A stretch of 64,000 nucleotides of DNA, taken from an uncultured Bacteroidales bacterium. GTDB lineage: Bacteria; Bacteroidota; Bacteroidia; Bacteroidales; UBA932. Below the pieces are notes generated by a model. That model saw nothing but the letters and a program-made list of their open reading frames with translations. It searched no databases and was not told the origin of the DNA. Shown one piece after another: positions 9,751 through 18,789 of this stretch (its first letter is position 1; every line of letters begins with the position of its first letter). The DNA is taken from assembly GCA_934667175.1 (NCBI GenBank), contig CAKULN010000007.1, positions 1-64,000 on the forward strand, written 5' to 3'. The translations under genes were made by a program, and so were the position numbers.

Positions 9751-9788
9751 AGCAATCCGCATGCTCCATCATGGGCCCGCGGATTGCT
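9751..9788. terminator. Bidirectional terminator hairpin
   Basis: AGCAATCCGC at 9751-9760 pairs perfectly with GCGGATTGCT at 9779-9788 between the convergent ends of the 8239 gene and the rpn copy 2 gene. T/A-rich DNA follows on the plus side. Confidence 0.7.
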
Positions 9789-9799
9789 ACTTTATTGCG

Positions 9800-10783
9800 C
9801 TACTCCGGACGAGTGAACGATGCGATTGTTCTATTGTCAACTCCCGTGCAGCTGACAATCACATCAATCGGTGTCCCAACCTTGAAAAGTTTTCTTGCGA
9901 TTGAGAGTTTTGTCTCCTCGCGACCTTGTTCCAGACCTTGCTCTAGGCCTTGTTCTAGTCCTTGCTCCAGACCTTCCTTTCGGCCTTCCTGCAGTCCCTT
10001 CTGCCGACCTTCCTCCAAGCCTTTGCGCACGGCATATTCCCGCTGCGCCTGAATGTCCCACTCGTTCATCTTGTCGATCTCGTATTTAAGTTTCTTTTCC
10101 TTACTGAACGCTGCCACCTCGCACGCCTCTGCGAGTCGTCTGGAGATTCCTCCGCTCTTCTCGATCCACTCCGGAATCTTTTGGAAGCCTCCACTATTCT
10201 TGAATATGTAGAACAGCCTGTCGAACTCCGTAACGCACCCCTCAGGCGATTTGGTGAACAGTGTCATCTCCACAAAGATAATACTAATTGTCTGATTCGC
10301 AACCATTCCTGTGCGTTTTTCAGCGAACTGCCAGTAGGAGATGAAATGGTCGGTGTCCCAAAGCGACTCGTCATCGTGCTTCAAACGGTAGTTGAGGAAA
10401 GATACCACATAAACTGGACGAAGCTTCTCATACCGTTCCCCGTCCGACAGTTCTAGATGATAGAGCCCGGAGGCATAATAAACACACCTTTCAAAGAAAT
10501 AGTCTTCCGGATCCGCCTGCATCTCAACAATGAATGTCTTGCCATCCTGATCCACACAGACCAGATCGAGTACTGTCTTCTTCCCATAGGTGGCATCCCT
10601 TTGCTGTTCGCGGTCTGAATATTCCTTGATATCCTCCACCCTTGCCTCAGGAGGAAGGATCTGATTAAGGATTCCAATGAGGATGTCCTTGTTGTTTCTG
10701 TCCGCGAACACGGCCTTGAAGCCCACGTCGCTCCGCAGATTCACGAACGGAGCGAACTTCTGTCTCTTCTCAAAATTGTCCAT
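9800..10783 (-). CDS. Rpn-family PD-(D/E)XK nuclease, copy 2
   Basis: 327 residues from the ATG at 10783, chosen because MDNFEKRQKFAPFVNLRSD aligns with copy 1; the longer open frame upstream is only the promoter region. The nuclease core matches copy 1 almost residue for residue (TVLDLVCVDQDGKTFIVEMQ). The linker before the C-terminal motif is an expanded charged repeat, GLEEGRQKGLQEGRKEG followed by several LEQG units, encoded by an imperfect 12-bp tandem repeat at about 9925-9980. The end (DVIVSCTGVDNRTIASF) departs from the usual motif. Same orientation as copy 1. Confidence 0.9.
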   Translation of the reverse strand: MDNFEKRQKFAPFVNLRSDVGFKAVFADRNNKDILIGILNQILPPEARVEDIKEYSDREQQRDATYGKKTVLDLVCVDQDGKTFIVEMQADPEDYFFERCVYYASGLYHLELSDGERYEKLRPVYVVSFLNYRLKHDDESLWDTDHFISYWQFAEKRTGMVANQTISIIFVEMTLFTKSPEGCVTEFDRLFYIFKNSGGFQKIPEWIEKSGGISRRLAEACEVAAFSKEKKLKYEIDKMNEWDIQAQREYAVRKGLEEGRQKGLQEGRKEGLEQGLEQGLEQGLEQGREETKLSIARKLFKVGTPIDVIVSCTGVDNRTIASFTRPE

Positions 10784-10812
10784 AATGTTAAATTTAAAAT
10801 AAACATTCGAAC

Positions 10813-10900
10813 CGCAATAATATGCACAATAAACGTAAAAAATGAAAAGAAACATATACGGATTATAAAAAACAGAAATATTTTCGGTTGTTACCCCCTT
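10813..10900 (-). promoter_or_regulatory. Conserved rpn upstream block, copy 2
   Basis: GCAATAATATGC, then AAACGTAAAAAATGAAAAGAAACATATA, then AAAAAACAGAAAT and a TTACCCCC end. It aligns without effort to the blocks at 7986-8060 and 22066-22149. The TTACCCCC end is shared with the 22066 copy only. Confidence 0.65.
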
Positions 10901-10938
10901 AAATACCACCTTGGCTCCATCGATGTGGCCAACCCGAT

Positions 10939-11019
10939 GGTTCGGCAGACTCACCAACCATAGTTCGGCAAGTTCAGTTACCACACAAATGTGATCGCTT
11001 CGATCGGCTCAGCGACCGC
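10939..11019. repeat. Cluster of degenerate REP-like palindromes
   Basis: Three decayed copies of a unit of the form GGTnnCTTCGnCAnGCTCAGnnACC lie at 10939-10959, 10962-10982 and 10995-11017. Better copies occur at 47656-47825, 54659-54707 and inside 21961-21999. The rest of this 500-bp gap (11020-11230) shows no gene or clear motif. Confidence 0.6.
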
Positions 11020-11232
11020 CAGTGTATTAGAACCGAAAGCCGCAAACCACCGATATGTCCAAGAACGTCCTCCGAATATTTCCACAAAGTATAACTGACT
11101 GTCTTTGAATATATTCGTAAATCCTTCCGATCATATTCAGAAGACAGCATCTTTTTACGTCTTGATGTTCATCAATCAGTGGAATCCGGGTGCTTACGCA
11201 CTTGTGAAACTACCCACATGGTTTCTCGAATC

Positions 11233-11265
11233 AATAAGGGCAGACCCAATGTCGAGCCTGCCCCT
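11233..11265 (-). terminator. Terminator of the minus-strand phosphoesterase operon
   Basis: On the minus strand GGGCAG (11263-11258) and CTGCCC (11243-11238) form a stem around a 14-nt loop, followed by TTATT. It sits about 20 bp past the stop of the phosphoesterase gene. Confidence 0.5.
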
Positions 11266-11286
11266 ATAAAGTATTATTCAAACGAG

Positions 11287-14280
11287 TTATTTCTTTGCGA
11301 AATATCCACCGCCCTTGGTACCATTATATGTCCAAGAGTTGTTGTAGTTGAACTGGTAGATGGTGGTGTAACTTCCTTCAGTGTAACCCTTGGTCACAAA
11401 TGAGAAACCACAGCAATACATATCACCGGAAATATGTCTCTGTGCACCTGTGCCTATAATAAACTTAGGAACGCCAAAGATGTCGTCAAGTCCCCATCCG
11501 ATCCACGCATAGTTGCAGTCATTGACACCGAATTTAAGAGGTGCAAAATAGTTTCCACTGTAGGTTGCACTCTTTGTGAGCTGAGTGATGCAGGCAACCT
11601 CCTTCCCATTGCTTACCTTCTGGTAATCAAGAGACATATAGGTATAAAGCATAGGAGTACCATTCACTATTTCAAAAGAGGCTGGAACAGTGAAGTCGAG
11701 ATATAGACCTACAAGATCGAGGTTATGAATATGACCATTAATGATCTCAGGATTATTCACGGCCTTGAACTCGACAGCGGTCTCGTGTTGCCTCCCAGTT
11801 TGGTTTATAACGGTTGTGTTGCTGACACCAGTAGTCTTGAAGGAATAATTATAGAAAGTATAATTCCCCGCAAGGTCTTTAGCCTCAACTTGATTCACAG
11901 TAATTTTGCTGCCGTTGGAGAGTTCTAGAGTAGCTGTACGCGGAGCACCGGTTGTGTTCTCGGTCCAGGAAGCGACACCGTCCTTGTAACTCAACCAACC
12001 ACCGACACCTGCGGTCTTGCCGTTATCTGCCACCGTGCCGGAGAGTTCCCGTGAACCAGCCTTGTCGGTTTCCCAAAGTTCCACCTTTTCCGAAGGGGTC
12101 ACGTCACCGCAGTTGAAGGTTGCGGAGAGTGGAGCGCTTTCGGCATCCCATGAATCGACGGCGACAACCGTGACGGTGTACTGTCCGGACTCTGATAGGG
12201 TTCCGAAATCAACAGTCCAGCTGGACTTCATCTCGGAGGTCTTAGGATGGAGATAGAAATCTGCGAGGATCTTCTTGGTTGCGACCACATTCCCTGCCTT
12301 GGAGAGCGTTACGACATAGTGGTGAACGAATTCATCGTCCTTTCCGGCAGCAAAGGTAACGGAAGCTGTTTCTGCCTCTTTGACATCCTTGGCCTCTATC
12401 GTGCTCATTGTCGGAGCCTGGTTGGCAGCCTTGCGGGTCTCGTTGTTGTACTTCGCGAGGTTGTCTCCGGCGGCGTCAGGATATTGCATCACGTAAGGCT
12501 CCCCGATGGTTCCGCTGTTGAAGAAGTCCATCTTGATGATGCGCATGTTGCCGTTGACATCGAACTGAACCAAGTAGCCCTGTGAGAAGTTGTTGGCATC
12601 GTTCATCACGGTAGGAGTACTGCTTACGCCTTCCCAACCGGCTGGCTCGATGGCCATGTACCTTGTGGATCCACATCCGAGGGCGGTCCATTTACCCTGC
12701 CAGAGAGAGCGTGGGTCATTGATCGGGAAGTGGAGGTGGCCGTGGAATGTGACAACTTGAGGATATTTCTCAAGCGCACCGGTAAGAGCGTTTGTAGCCC
12801 AATAGTGCGGCAGTGTTGACTCCCAGATTCCACCTTCCTCACCAAGGAGACTGCCGTAGATCGTGTTGTAGATCATAGGGTGGGTCAGCACGATAACGTA
12901 CCGGTTAGGGTCTGTCTTCGTGATGGTCTCCAACTGCTGGTCAAGCCAAGAGATGACGTTCGGTGAATATGTGATCGGCTGGTCGCCGTTAGGAGTTACC
13001 GCGAGAATATGATAGCCACCGATGACGCAGTGGCGCGCCTCGTAGTTGTTTCTCATCGTGTTGTCGATGTCGGTCTTGAAATATTCATCACCGAGAGTGT
13101 TGGTCAAAGCCACGGACTGAGCCACGGTGCTTGGAGTCCACTTATATTCAGGATTCATGTCGTGGTTGCCGATCGTGTAGATCATCGGAACCTCCGTAGG
13201 TTTGAACACATCCTCATAGACGGCCTTGAAGTTCTGCGCCATGGTGACTTCCGCCCTCTGGATGAGGTCGCCGACAACCATCACGCCATCGATTCCGTTG
13301 GCATCGCTCTCGGCAGCCTTGGCCTTGAGCTGGTTGAGGGCAGAGGTGAACTTGCCTGCGTAGGCATCGCTCGAACCCTCGATGTGCACATCGCTGATGG
13401 CAGCTAGAGAAAGTGCGATCTTGGACTCGTCGAAGACAGGTGAAAGCTCACGAGGAGCCTCGATCTCCCCGGCGTTGTAAACCTTCCCCGGTTCAGTCTC
13501 AAGTGTCTCGTATGAGGCTATCCTGCCTATGACATTGTCCGAAGCATCACATGCCACGATCGTGTAGCCGCTGTTCAGGAGAAGATCAGGGCGGAGACCG
13601 ATATAGTAAGTGCCGGCTCCGTTGACATATTTTCTGATGGAGACGGTGCTCTCGAAGTCAGGAGACGGGTTGTCCGAAAGTTCATAGTCGGCAAATGCGA
13701 TGAAAGCATTCTTGTTGATGACCTCGCCGTTGTTGCCTGAAACTTTGACGTACTTGGTGTCAGGATTGGTGACTGTCACGGAAAGAAGAGAGAACATGTT
13801 CTGGAACTTCAGGGTCATGTCGTTCTTGTCGCAGCTGGCCACAGTCACGGAAGGCACCGCATCGCGGCACCTGTCCATGTTGTCTGTTGACCAGTACTGC
13901 TTGAGTTTGAAACCCTTGACTCCGCAGTCCTTGAGCATGCCATAGAAATATTCAGCCTCTTTGAGAAGCTTCCCGGAGGAGACGAAAGTGGCGGTTTTGC
14001 CGTCCGAGGTCACTTCCGTGGCCTTCATTGTCTCCTTAGAGGTGAAGTTGCCTTTCACGCTGTAGACGACAATCTCGTCACCCCCGCTCCAGGTTGACTT
14101 GAATCCGGCGGGAGCGTCAGGCAGCTCAGCCTTGAACTTGATCTCTGTGACTGTCGGCTGCTCAGGCTCCTTGCCAGAGTTGCCGCCGTTGTCCTCCTTT
14201 ACATTGCAGGAAAGGAAAGTCGTAGCGGAGACCAAGGCCGCCAGAAAAAATATTGACATTTTCTTGATGTTCATTTTCAA
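11287..14280 (-). CDS. Calcineurin-like metallophosphoesterase lipoprotein (minus-strand locus)
   Basis: 997 residues. The signal peptide has lipobox LSC at about residue 25. Residues ~40-275 are fimbrillin-like (STWSGGDEIVVYS). The metallophosphoesterase domain at about 285-560 keeps the metal-binding motifs in order: SDVH, GDLI, GNHD, THPM and GHLHFP. After an Ig/Fn3-like segment (~635-730), a BACON-like C-terminal module starts with ELWETDKAGSRE and GWLSYKDGVASWTENTTG. Last gene of the five-gene SusC/D locus, 12 bp after the DUF4998-type gene. It probably removes or cleaves a phosphate ester on the imported glycan at the cell surface. Its counterpart at 33718 has a different N-terminus. 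A nucleotide or phospholipid substrate remains possible. Confidence 0.85.
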   Translation of the reverse strand: MKMNIKKMSIFFLAALVSATTFLSCNVKEDNGGNSGKEPEQPTVTEIKFKAELPDAPAGFKSTWSGGDEIVVYSVKGNFTSKETMKATEVTSDGKTATFVSSGKLLKEAEYFYGMLKDCGVKGFKLKQYWSTDNMDRCRDAVPSVTVASCDKNDMTLKFQNMFSLLSVTVTNPDTKYVKVSGNNGEVINKNAFIAFADYELSDNPSPDFESTVSIRKYVNGAGTYYIGLRPDLLLNSGYTIVACDASDNVIGRIASYETLETEPGKVYNAGEIEAPRELSPVFDESKIALSLAAISDVHIEGSSDAYAGKFTSALNQLKAKAAESDANGIDGVMVVGDLIQRAEVTMAQNFKAVYEDVFKPTEVPMIYTIGNHDMNPEYKWTPSTVAQSVALTNTLGDEYFKTDIDNTMRNNYEARHCVIGGYHILAVTPNGDQPITYSPNVISWLDQQLETITKTDPNRYVIVLTHPMIYNTIYGSLLGEEGGIWESTLPHYWATNALTGALEKYPQVVTFHGHLHFPINDPRSLWQGKWTALGCGSTRYMAIEPAGWEGVSSTPTVMNDANNFSQGYLVQFDVNGNMRIIKMDFFNSGTIGEPYVMQYPDAAGDNLAKYNNETRKAANQAPTMSTIEAKDVKEAETASVTFAAGKDDEFVHHYVVTLSKAGNVVATKKILADFYLHPKTSEMKSSWTVDFGTLSESGQYTVTVVAVDSWDAESAPLSATFNCGDVTPSEKVELWETDKAGSRELSGTVADNGKTAGVGGWLSYKDGVASWTENTTGAPRTATLELSNGSKITVNQVEAKDLAGNYTFYNYSFKTTGVSNTTVINQTGRQHETAVEFKAVNNPEIINGHIHNLDLVGLYLDFTVPASFEIVNGTPMLYTYMSLDYQKVSNGKEVACITQLTKSATYSGNYFAPLKFGVNDCNYAWIGWGLDDIFGVPKFIIGTGAQRHISGDMYCCGFSFVTKGYTEGSYTTIYQFNYNNSWTYNGTKGGGYFAKK

Positions 14281-14292
14281 ATAGTTTAATTA

Positions 14293-15468
14293 TTAGTTGG
14301 CGTCAGCCTCGATGTAACCCCAGACGGTAAGCTCCCAAAGATCAAGGTAGCCCTGCTTGTTCCTGGAGTTGGTGAACACAATCGCGATGTAACGTCCTGA
14401 TTCCATTGTACAGTTCCTGCTGCCAGGATTGTCTCCCCAGTATAACTGTGAGCTACAAATAGGTGTTCCAAAAACTGAGGCAAAATTCTTTTCATCAGGA
14501 TTGAAAGGAGTGTTCCCTGTGAATATCTGGAACCATTGAATATATCTCAGGCCCATTGAAGGGTTACGAGCCATAGAGAACGTCTTGTACGTAGGCTCTT
14601 TTCCGGCTTCGCAATTGGTGTCGATGGACAGTATCTTAGGGAAAGTATTGCTCGCTGTGCTATGCCAGCGGTGATTGGCATCAGTGATTCCATCAAAAAT
14701 CTTATCAGGAGTGTTATCGCCCATCGTTGAACCAGTGGTTGCAGTTACAGTCCAACCTTTAGTGTCAAGCGGATAGACTATCGGATAAGATGATTTGGAC
14801 CAGGCCATCCAGGCCGTGTCCCTGCCGTCGCTTGGGAGGAATCCTGAACTGAACTCGAAATACTTTCCGCGCATGGCGTTAGGAAGTTTGAAGTTGACTT
14901 CCCTCGGAGTCATCCTCGGGCCGAACTCCACCCACTCACCGTCAACATTCTTGTAGCGGAACTTGGTGGCGACCATATCGGAGGTTGACTCTGTTAGCTG
15001 CACCGTAGCGGTAGTGCCATCAACCCAAGCGTGTTTGAACTGCCTTTCCTCATGAGTTGAAAGCCAGTTCATTCCGTAAGGGGTGGCTGACTTTTCCGCT
15101 GCGATGGACTTGTTTCCAAGTTTGTCGAAATTCACTATGTCAAACGTATAACTTCTATCAGCAAGGTCAGTAATTGTTACAGACACAGTATCTGTAAAAT
15201 CAGAATAATTCAAATCGAGAGAGTCTGTGTAGTTGTCCCAATAGACTCTCGCACTTCTCAAGGAAGGATCCTTTGGAACAGGCCAAAACAAGGTGACCTT
15301 CTGAAAACCTGTTTCGGTACTTATGTTTGCGGCCTTGGCGGGATAGATGTAGCCTCCGTCCTTGATGAACTCCTTGTAGATGTCATCCTGGGATGTGCAG
15401 GAGGTAACCAAGGCGAGAACGGCTACTGTGGCAAATATGCTTGCTTTCAATGTTTTCATATTCATCAT
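14293..15468 (-). CDS. DUF4998-type lipoprotein with discoidin-like C-terminus
   Basis: 391 residues; M4 (15459) is an alternative start. Lipobox TSC near residue 24, then the DUF4998-like opening IYKEFIKDGGYIYPAKA and an Ig/Fn3-like strand pattern to about 230. The last ~150 residues (KILSIDTNCEAG...GRYIAIVFTNSRNKQGYLDLWELTVWGY) have the look of an F5/8-type C (discoidin) carbohydrate-binding fold. Paralogue of the gene at 32498 and in the same position of its locus. It is probably a surface glycan-binding accessory to the SusC/D pair. Confidence 0.8.
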   Translation of the reverse strand: MMNMKTLKASIFATVAVLALVTSCTSQDDIYKEFIKDGGYIYPAKAANISTETGFQKVTLFWPVPKDPSLRSARVYWDNYTDSLDLNYSDFTDTVSVTITDLADRSYTFDIVNFDKLGNKSIAAEKSATPYGMNWLSTHEERQFKHAWVDGTTATVQLTESTSDMVATKFRYKNVDGEWVEFGPRMTPREVNFKLPNAMRGKYFEFSSGFLPSDGRDTAWMAWSKSSYPIVYPLDTKGWTVTATTGSTMGDNTPDKIFDGITDANHRWHSTASNTFPKILSIDTNCEAGKEPTYKTFSMARNPSMGLRYIQWFQIFTGNTPFNPDEKNFASVFGTPICSSQLYWGDNPGSRNCTMESGRYIAIVFTNSRNKQGYLDLWELTVWGYIEADAN

Positions 15469-15479
15469 AGAGTAGTTTA

Positions 15480-16784
15480 TTACCTATATTCCTGGAGAAC
15501 CTGACCGAAAGGAGTAAGCTCGCCCATTTGAATCTTGGAGGATTTTGTGTCGAACCCATACGTTCCGAATGAATCTATGAACACTACACGCAAATACCGG
15601 AGTTCATCATAGGCACGAGGATATTCCTCGTTATTGAACTCAAAGTCATTTCCGGCATTCCAGTATGCATTGTCATCTTGTGTGATCACTCCCGGTGAAC
15701 CGTCTGGCTCATAGCCGGATGGCTTGGCCTGTTCGAATCTTCCCAAAAGGAACCAGGAGTTGTCAAATCCATGCGGGTTACCTTCTACTTTTTCGCCAGT
15801 CGGATTGGCACTACCCCAAAATTCGAAAATTCTTGGATGCGCGGCAGTGTATGTCAAGTAACCTTGGCCACGAGGCAAAGTCTTGATGTGGCTTAGCTTA
15901 GTCTTGACTCCAAGGTCAATTGTGAACCATGTAGGGAGGTCAAGTTGTTTGCTGTCAAATATATAATTACCTTTTCCGTCGTCATTCAACTTGTCCCAAA
16001 GATTTTCGATCTTGTACTTTGTAGCGCTGGCCGTACAGTTGTCATCCTTGATTTTGGCATCTCTGAACTTATCCTTATCCAATTCCACTTCCTCAAGAGG
16101 AGTAAGGATTGCTTTAACGGTATCTGACACATTGCCCCACCTGTCACGGAGATAAGTTCCGAATATGGCCTCTACCGGTTCTATCCCTCGTCTCGGAAGT
16201 GTGATGGTTTCGGCGGCCGTGAACAAGGTTGTCACCTGCTCCCATTTCATTTGAGAGGTAGGCTTCTCAAAATCACTCAAGTCTGTGTCCCTAAGGAGGA
16301 CAACTGTAAGATTCTCTTTAGGCGTGTTTCCGTCTATGCGAACCTTAACACCACCGAAAGTCTGGTAGAGTGTGGCTTTTGCGAGTGAGATAGCCGGCTC
16401 AAGAGGAGTAATCTCAACTTTTACGGGTGTTGATTCAACTTCATTCACATTAATAGCCGCGATCTCAACGGTATGGGGCTTTGTGTCAACGAAACCCACA
16501 ACTGTCAGACTGTCAACATAACGGGAGATTTTTGAATTAACCTGCTCTCCATTACGGGTATATCTTGCGATGACACCCTTAACATTGTCATCATCAGGAA
16601 TATTCACCTTAATGACAGCACCACCGCTGATGCTCCTGACACTCTCAACCGAAACCGGACTTGGAGCCGGAATATTCTCATTCTTTTGATCAACCCTGCC
16701 GAAATCGTTCGCTCCATCACTGCATGCGACGATAAGCATGATTGAAGAAAGAAGAGTGCCTGTCGTTTTTAATATATTATTCAT
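15480..16784 (-). CDS. DUF4959/DUF5126/DUF5000-type surface lipoprotein
   Basis: 434 residues from the ATG at 16784, which gives MNNILKTTGTLLSS and a lipobox at VAC; the longer frame runs into susD. The architecture is the common PUL one: DUF4959-like (GRVDQKNENIPAPSPVSVES), DUF5126-like in the middle (GGVKVRIDGNTPKENLTVVLLRD) and a DUF5000/discoidin-like end (LPTWFTIDLGVKTKLSHIKTLPRG). The start is 19 bp after susD. Paralogue of 31137-32492. Probable glycan-binding accessory. Confidence 0.82.
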   Translation of the reverse strand: MNNILKTTGTLLSSIMLIVACSDGANDFGRVDQKNENIPAPSPVSVESVRSISGGAVIKVNIPDDDNVKGVIARYTRNGEQVNSKISRYVDSLTVVGFVDTKPHTVEIAAINVNEVESTPVKVEITPLEPAISLAKATLYQTFGGVKVRIDGNTPKENLTVVLLRDTDLSDFEKPTSQMKWEQVTTLFTAAETITLPRRGIEPVEAIFGTYLRDRWGNVSDTVKAILTPLEEVELDKDKFRDAKIKDDNCTASATKYKIENLWDKLNDDGKGNYIFDSKQLDLPTWFTIDLGVKTKLSHIKTLPRGQGYLTYTAAHPRIFEFWGSANPTGEKVEGNPHGFDNSWFLLGRFEQAKPSGYEPDGSPGVITQDDNAYWNAGNDFEFNNEEYPRAYDELRYLRVVFIDSFGTYGFDTKSSKIQMGELTPFGQVLQEYR

Positions 16785-16803
16785 TCTTTTGACGTTTAAA
16801 GTG

Positions 16804-18777
16804 TTACCACCCAATATTCTGTACGAGATTAGGGTTTCTTTCAATGTAGTATGTATAGATAGGCCAGAAATAATCTTTGAGACCGAAGTTCTGGTCAGCA
16901 ATGTAGGTTTTCTGATAGTAGTCCTTGGCAGCTGGAGCCATAACACGGAATCCATATATCCCTTTCTGGTACTCGGTAGAGGCTTCTTTCCACCTGCGGA
17001 GATCCCAATATCTTTGGCTCTCGAACGCAAGTTCAATCAGACGTTCGCGGTGAATTATCTCACGCATCCCGGCCTGAGACTTATAGAGGTCCGGGCGTGT
17101 GCTATAATTGTCCCAAGACTCTTTGACACCCGGGATGCCGGCACGCTCACGAATAGCATCAAGAGCGTTGAACAGTTCCTCACTGTATGCCCCATTTGGC
17201 CCTTCAACCTCATTAATGGCCTCGGCATATAGTAAATATAGGTCGGACAGGCGGATTATAGGCCACGGGAACCAGTATGACGCAAGGCTCGCGGTTGATG
17301 AGGTTCCGGACCAAGTCACCCTGTATGGAGCAAGTTTCTTTGGGAAATATCCTGTGACAGGTCCTGCTTCCTTATTGTTCGACTTCCCATTGGAATTGCC
17401 TCCCCTGGCTTCCAACGTGTGCACATCATCAGGAGTCAGGTCATTATAGTTGGACAATGCTCCAAGCCATTTTCCTCCATCGAATCCGAGATCAGCATAG
17501 AATCTTGGCTCACGGTCAAAGTTCAGTTGGATAGTCTCGTAACCCTGTTCGATATAGTACTTGTGAGCGACATCCCCTGTTCTGAGTTTGAATTGGTCCA
17601 GATTTGCGAATTCCTTGTCATAATTGATAGGAAGACCGTTCTTCGTGTAGAATTGTTCAGCTATTTTAAGCGGCACGCCGATGAAATCCGTTCCTCCAAT
17701 TCCTCCAAGTTTTTTACCATCGCTTGGGTCCATTTGCAGAATCGGCACGCACCATTGCTGGAAGGATGTGGTGGACACTTGGGTATTGCCCCAGATCAAT
17801 TCGCTGTTCCATCTTTCGCAGAAAGCATTTCGGATTGTAAGGTCAGTGACAAGAGAATCACACATTCTGTAATCTTGCTCAACGTATGTTCTCTCATATA
17901 ACTTCATATTGGCCTCTTCACATATATCAAGAGCATCCTCGCAAGCCTCAAGAGCGTCTTCCCACCGTTTTAGCTTGTCCGCGTCGGATTTGGCGGGGAA
18001 TAGCCTTTCTCCTCGTCCGTCAATCAGGGACGCTTCCTCCTCATTACCATTGAACAGAGGGCTGGCGGCATAGACCGCAACCTTTGCCTTAAGAGCCGCA
18101 CAGATAGGCTTGGTGATTCGTCCGAGCTCATCGTCTGACGGGTTCACAATAGGCAAGTATGGAAGAGCCTCGTCAAGAAGATCGAGCACGAAGTCAAAAC
18201 AGTCATCAATGTTGTCACGGTAGACGCGTACTTCTTCAATATTGGAATCAATCGGAAGGCTTTCACGTATGATTGGAACCGGGCCCCATTTACGGATAAG
18301 GTTGAAATGATAGTAAGCTTTAAGGAATGAGGCCTCGGCTTTCCACTGCTGCTTCTCATCCTCGTTCATATCTGGAACCTTATCAATATTCTCTACCAGG
18401 ATGTCGCAACAGCGGATTCCTTCGTACATGCTTTTCCAGTCACTGTTGTAGCAGATCGCAGCGCTTTGAAGTCCTTTTGCGATAGGGAATGATGCGCTGT
18501 TTTTGTTGTAAAGATATGAGGTGACACGGCTATCCAGATCCCAAAGATCATCACCGGTAAGCATGCCGCTGTCTTGGCCGGCGACACCGTCATGTGTCAT
18601 ATATGAGTAACACGTGGCCAGATACCTGATGGCGGTGGATCTAAGGTTGAAAGCGGTCTCTATTGAAGCCAGTCCGTCATCGGGGACAACATCCAGGAAC
18701 TTGTTGCAACCATTGACTCCGTACAATGAAGCCGCCGCTAACAATGATATTGTTATATTCTTAAAAAACTTTTTCAT
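16804..18777 (-). CDS. SusD/RagB-family lipoprotein (minus-strand locus)
   Basis: 657 residues, long for SusD. The signal peptide ends in lipobox NGC. The mature start NKFLDVVPDDGLASIETAFNL is nearly the same as in the SusD at 29146. The helical SusD core shows FLKAYYHFNLIRKWGPVPII, and the C-terminal motifs are LSDLYLLYAEAINE and HRERLIELAFESQRYWDLRRW. It ends RNPNLVQNIGW, as does its paralogue. It lies 12 bp after susC in the same operon and is the glycan-binding lid of that transporter. Confidence 0.94.
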   Translation of the reverse strand: MKKFFKNITISLLAAASLYGVNGCNKFLDVVPDDGLASIETAFNLRSTAIRYLATCYSYMTHDGVAGQDSGMLTGDDLWDLDSRVTSYLYNKNSASFPIAKGLQSAAICYNSDWKSMYEGIRCCDILVENIDKVPDMNEDEKQQWKAEASFLKAYYHFNLIRKWGPVPIIRESLPIDSNIEEVRVYRDNIDDCFDFVLDLLDEALPYLPIVNPSDDELGRITKPICAALKAKVAVYAASPLFNGNEEEASLIDGRGERLFPAKSDADKLKRWEDALEACEDALDICEEANMKLYERTYVEQDYRMCDSLVTDLTIRNAFCERWNSELIWGNTQVSTTSFQQWCVPILQMDPSDGKKLGGIGGTDFIGVPLKIAEQFYTKNGLPINYDKEFANLDQFKLRTGDVAHKYYIEQGYETIQLNFDREPRFYADLGFDGGKWLGALSNYNDLTPDDVHTLEARGGNSNGKSNNKEAGPVTGYFPKKLAPYRVTWSGTSSTASLASYWFPWPIIRLSDLYLLYAEAINEVEGPNGAYSEELFNALDAIRERAGIPGVKESWDNYSTRPDLYKSQAGMREIIHRERLIELAFESQRYWDLRRWKEASTEYQKGIYGFRVMAPAAKDYYQKTYIADQNFGLKDYFWPIYTYYIERNPNLVQNIGW

Positions 18778-18789
18778 AATCCTCGTACA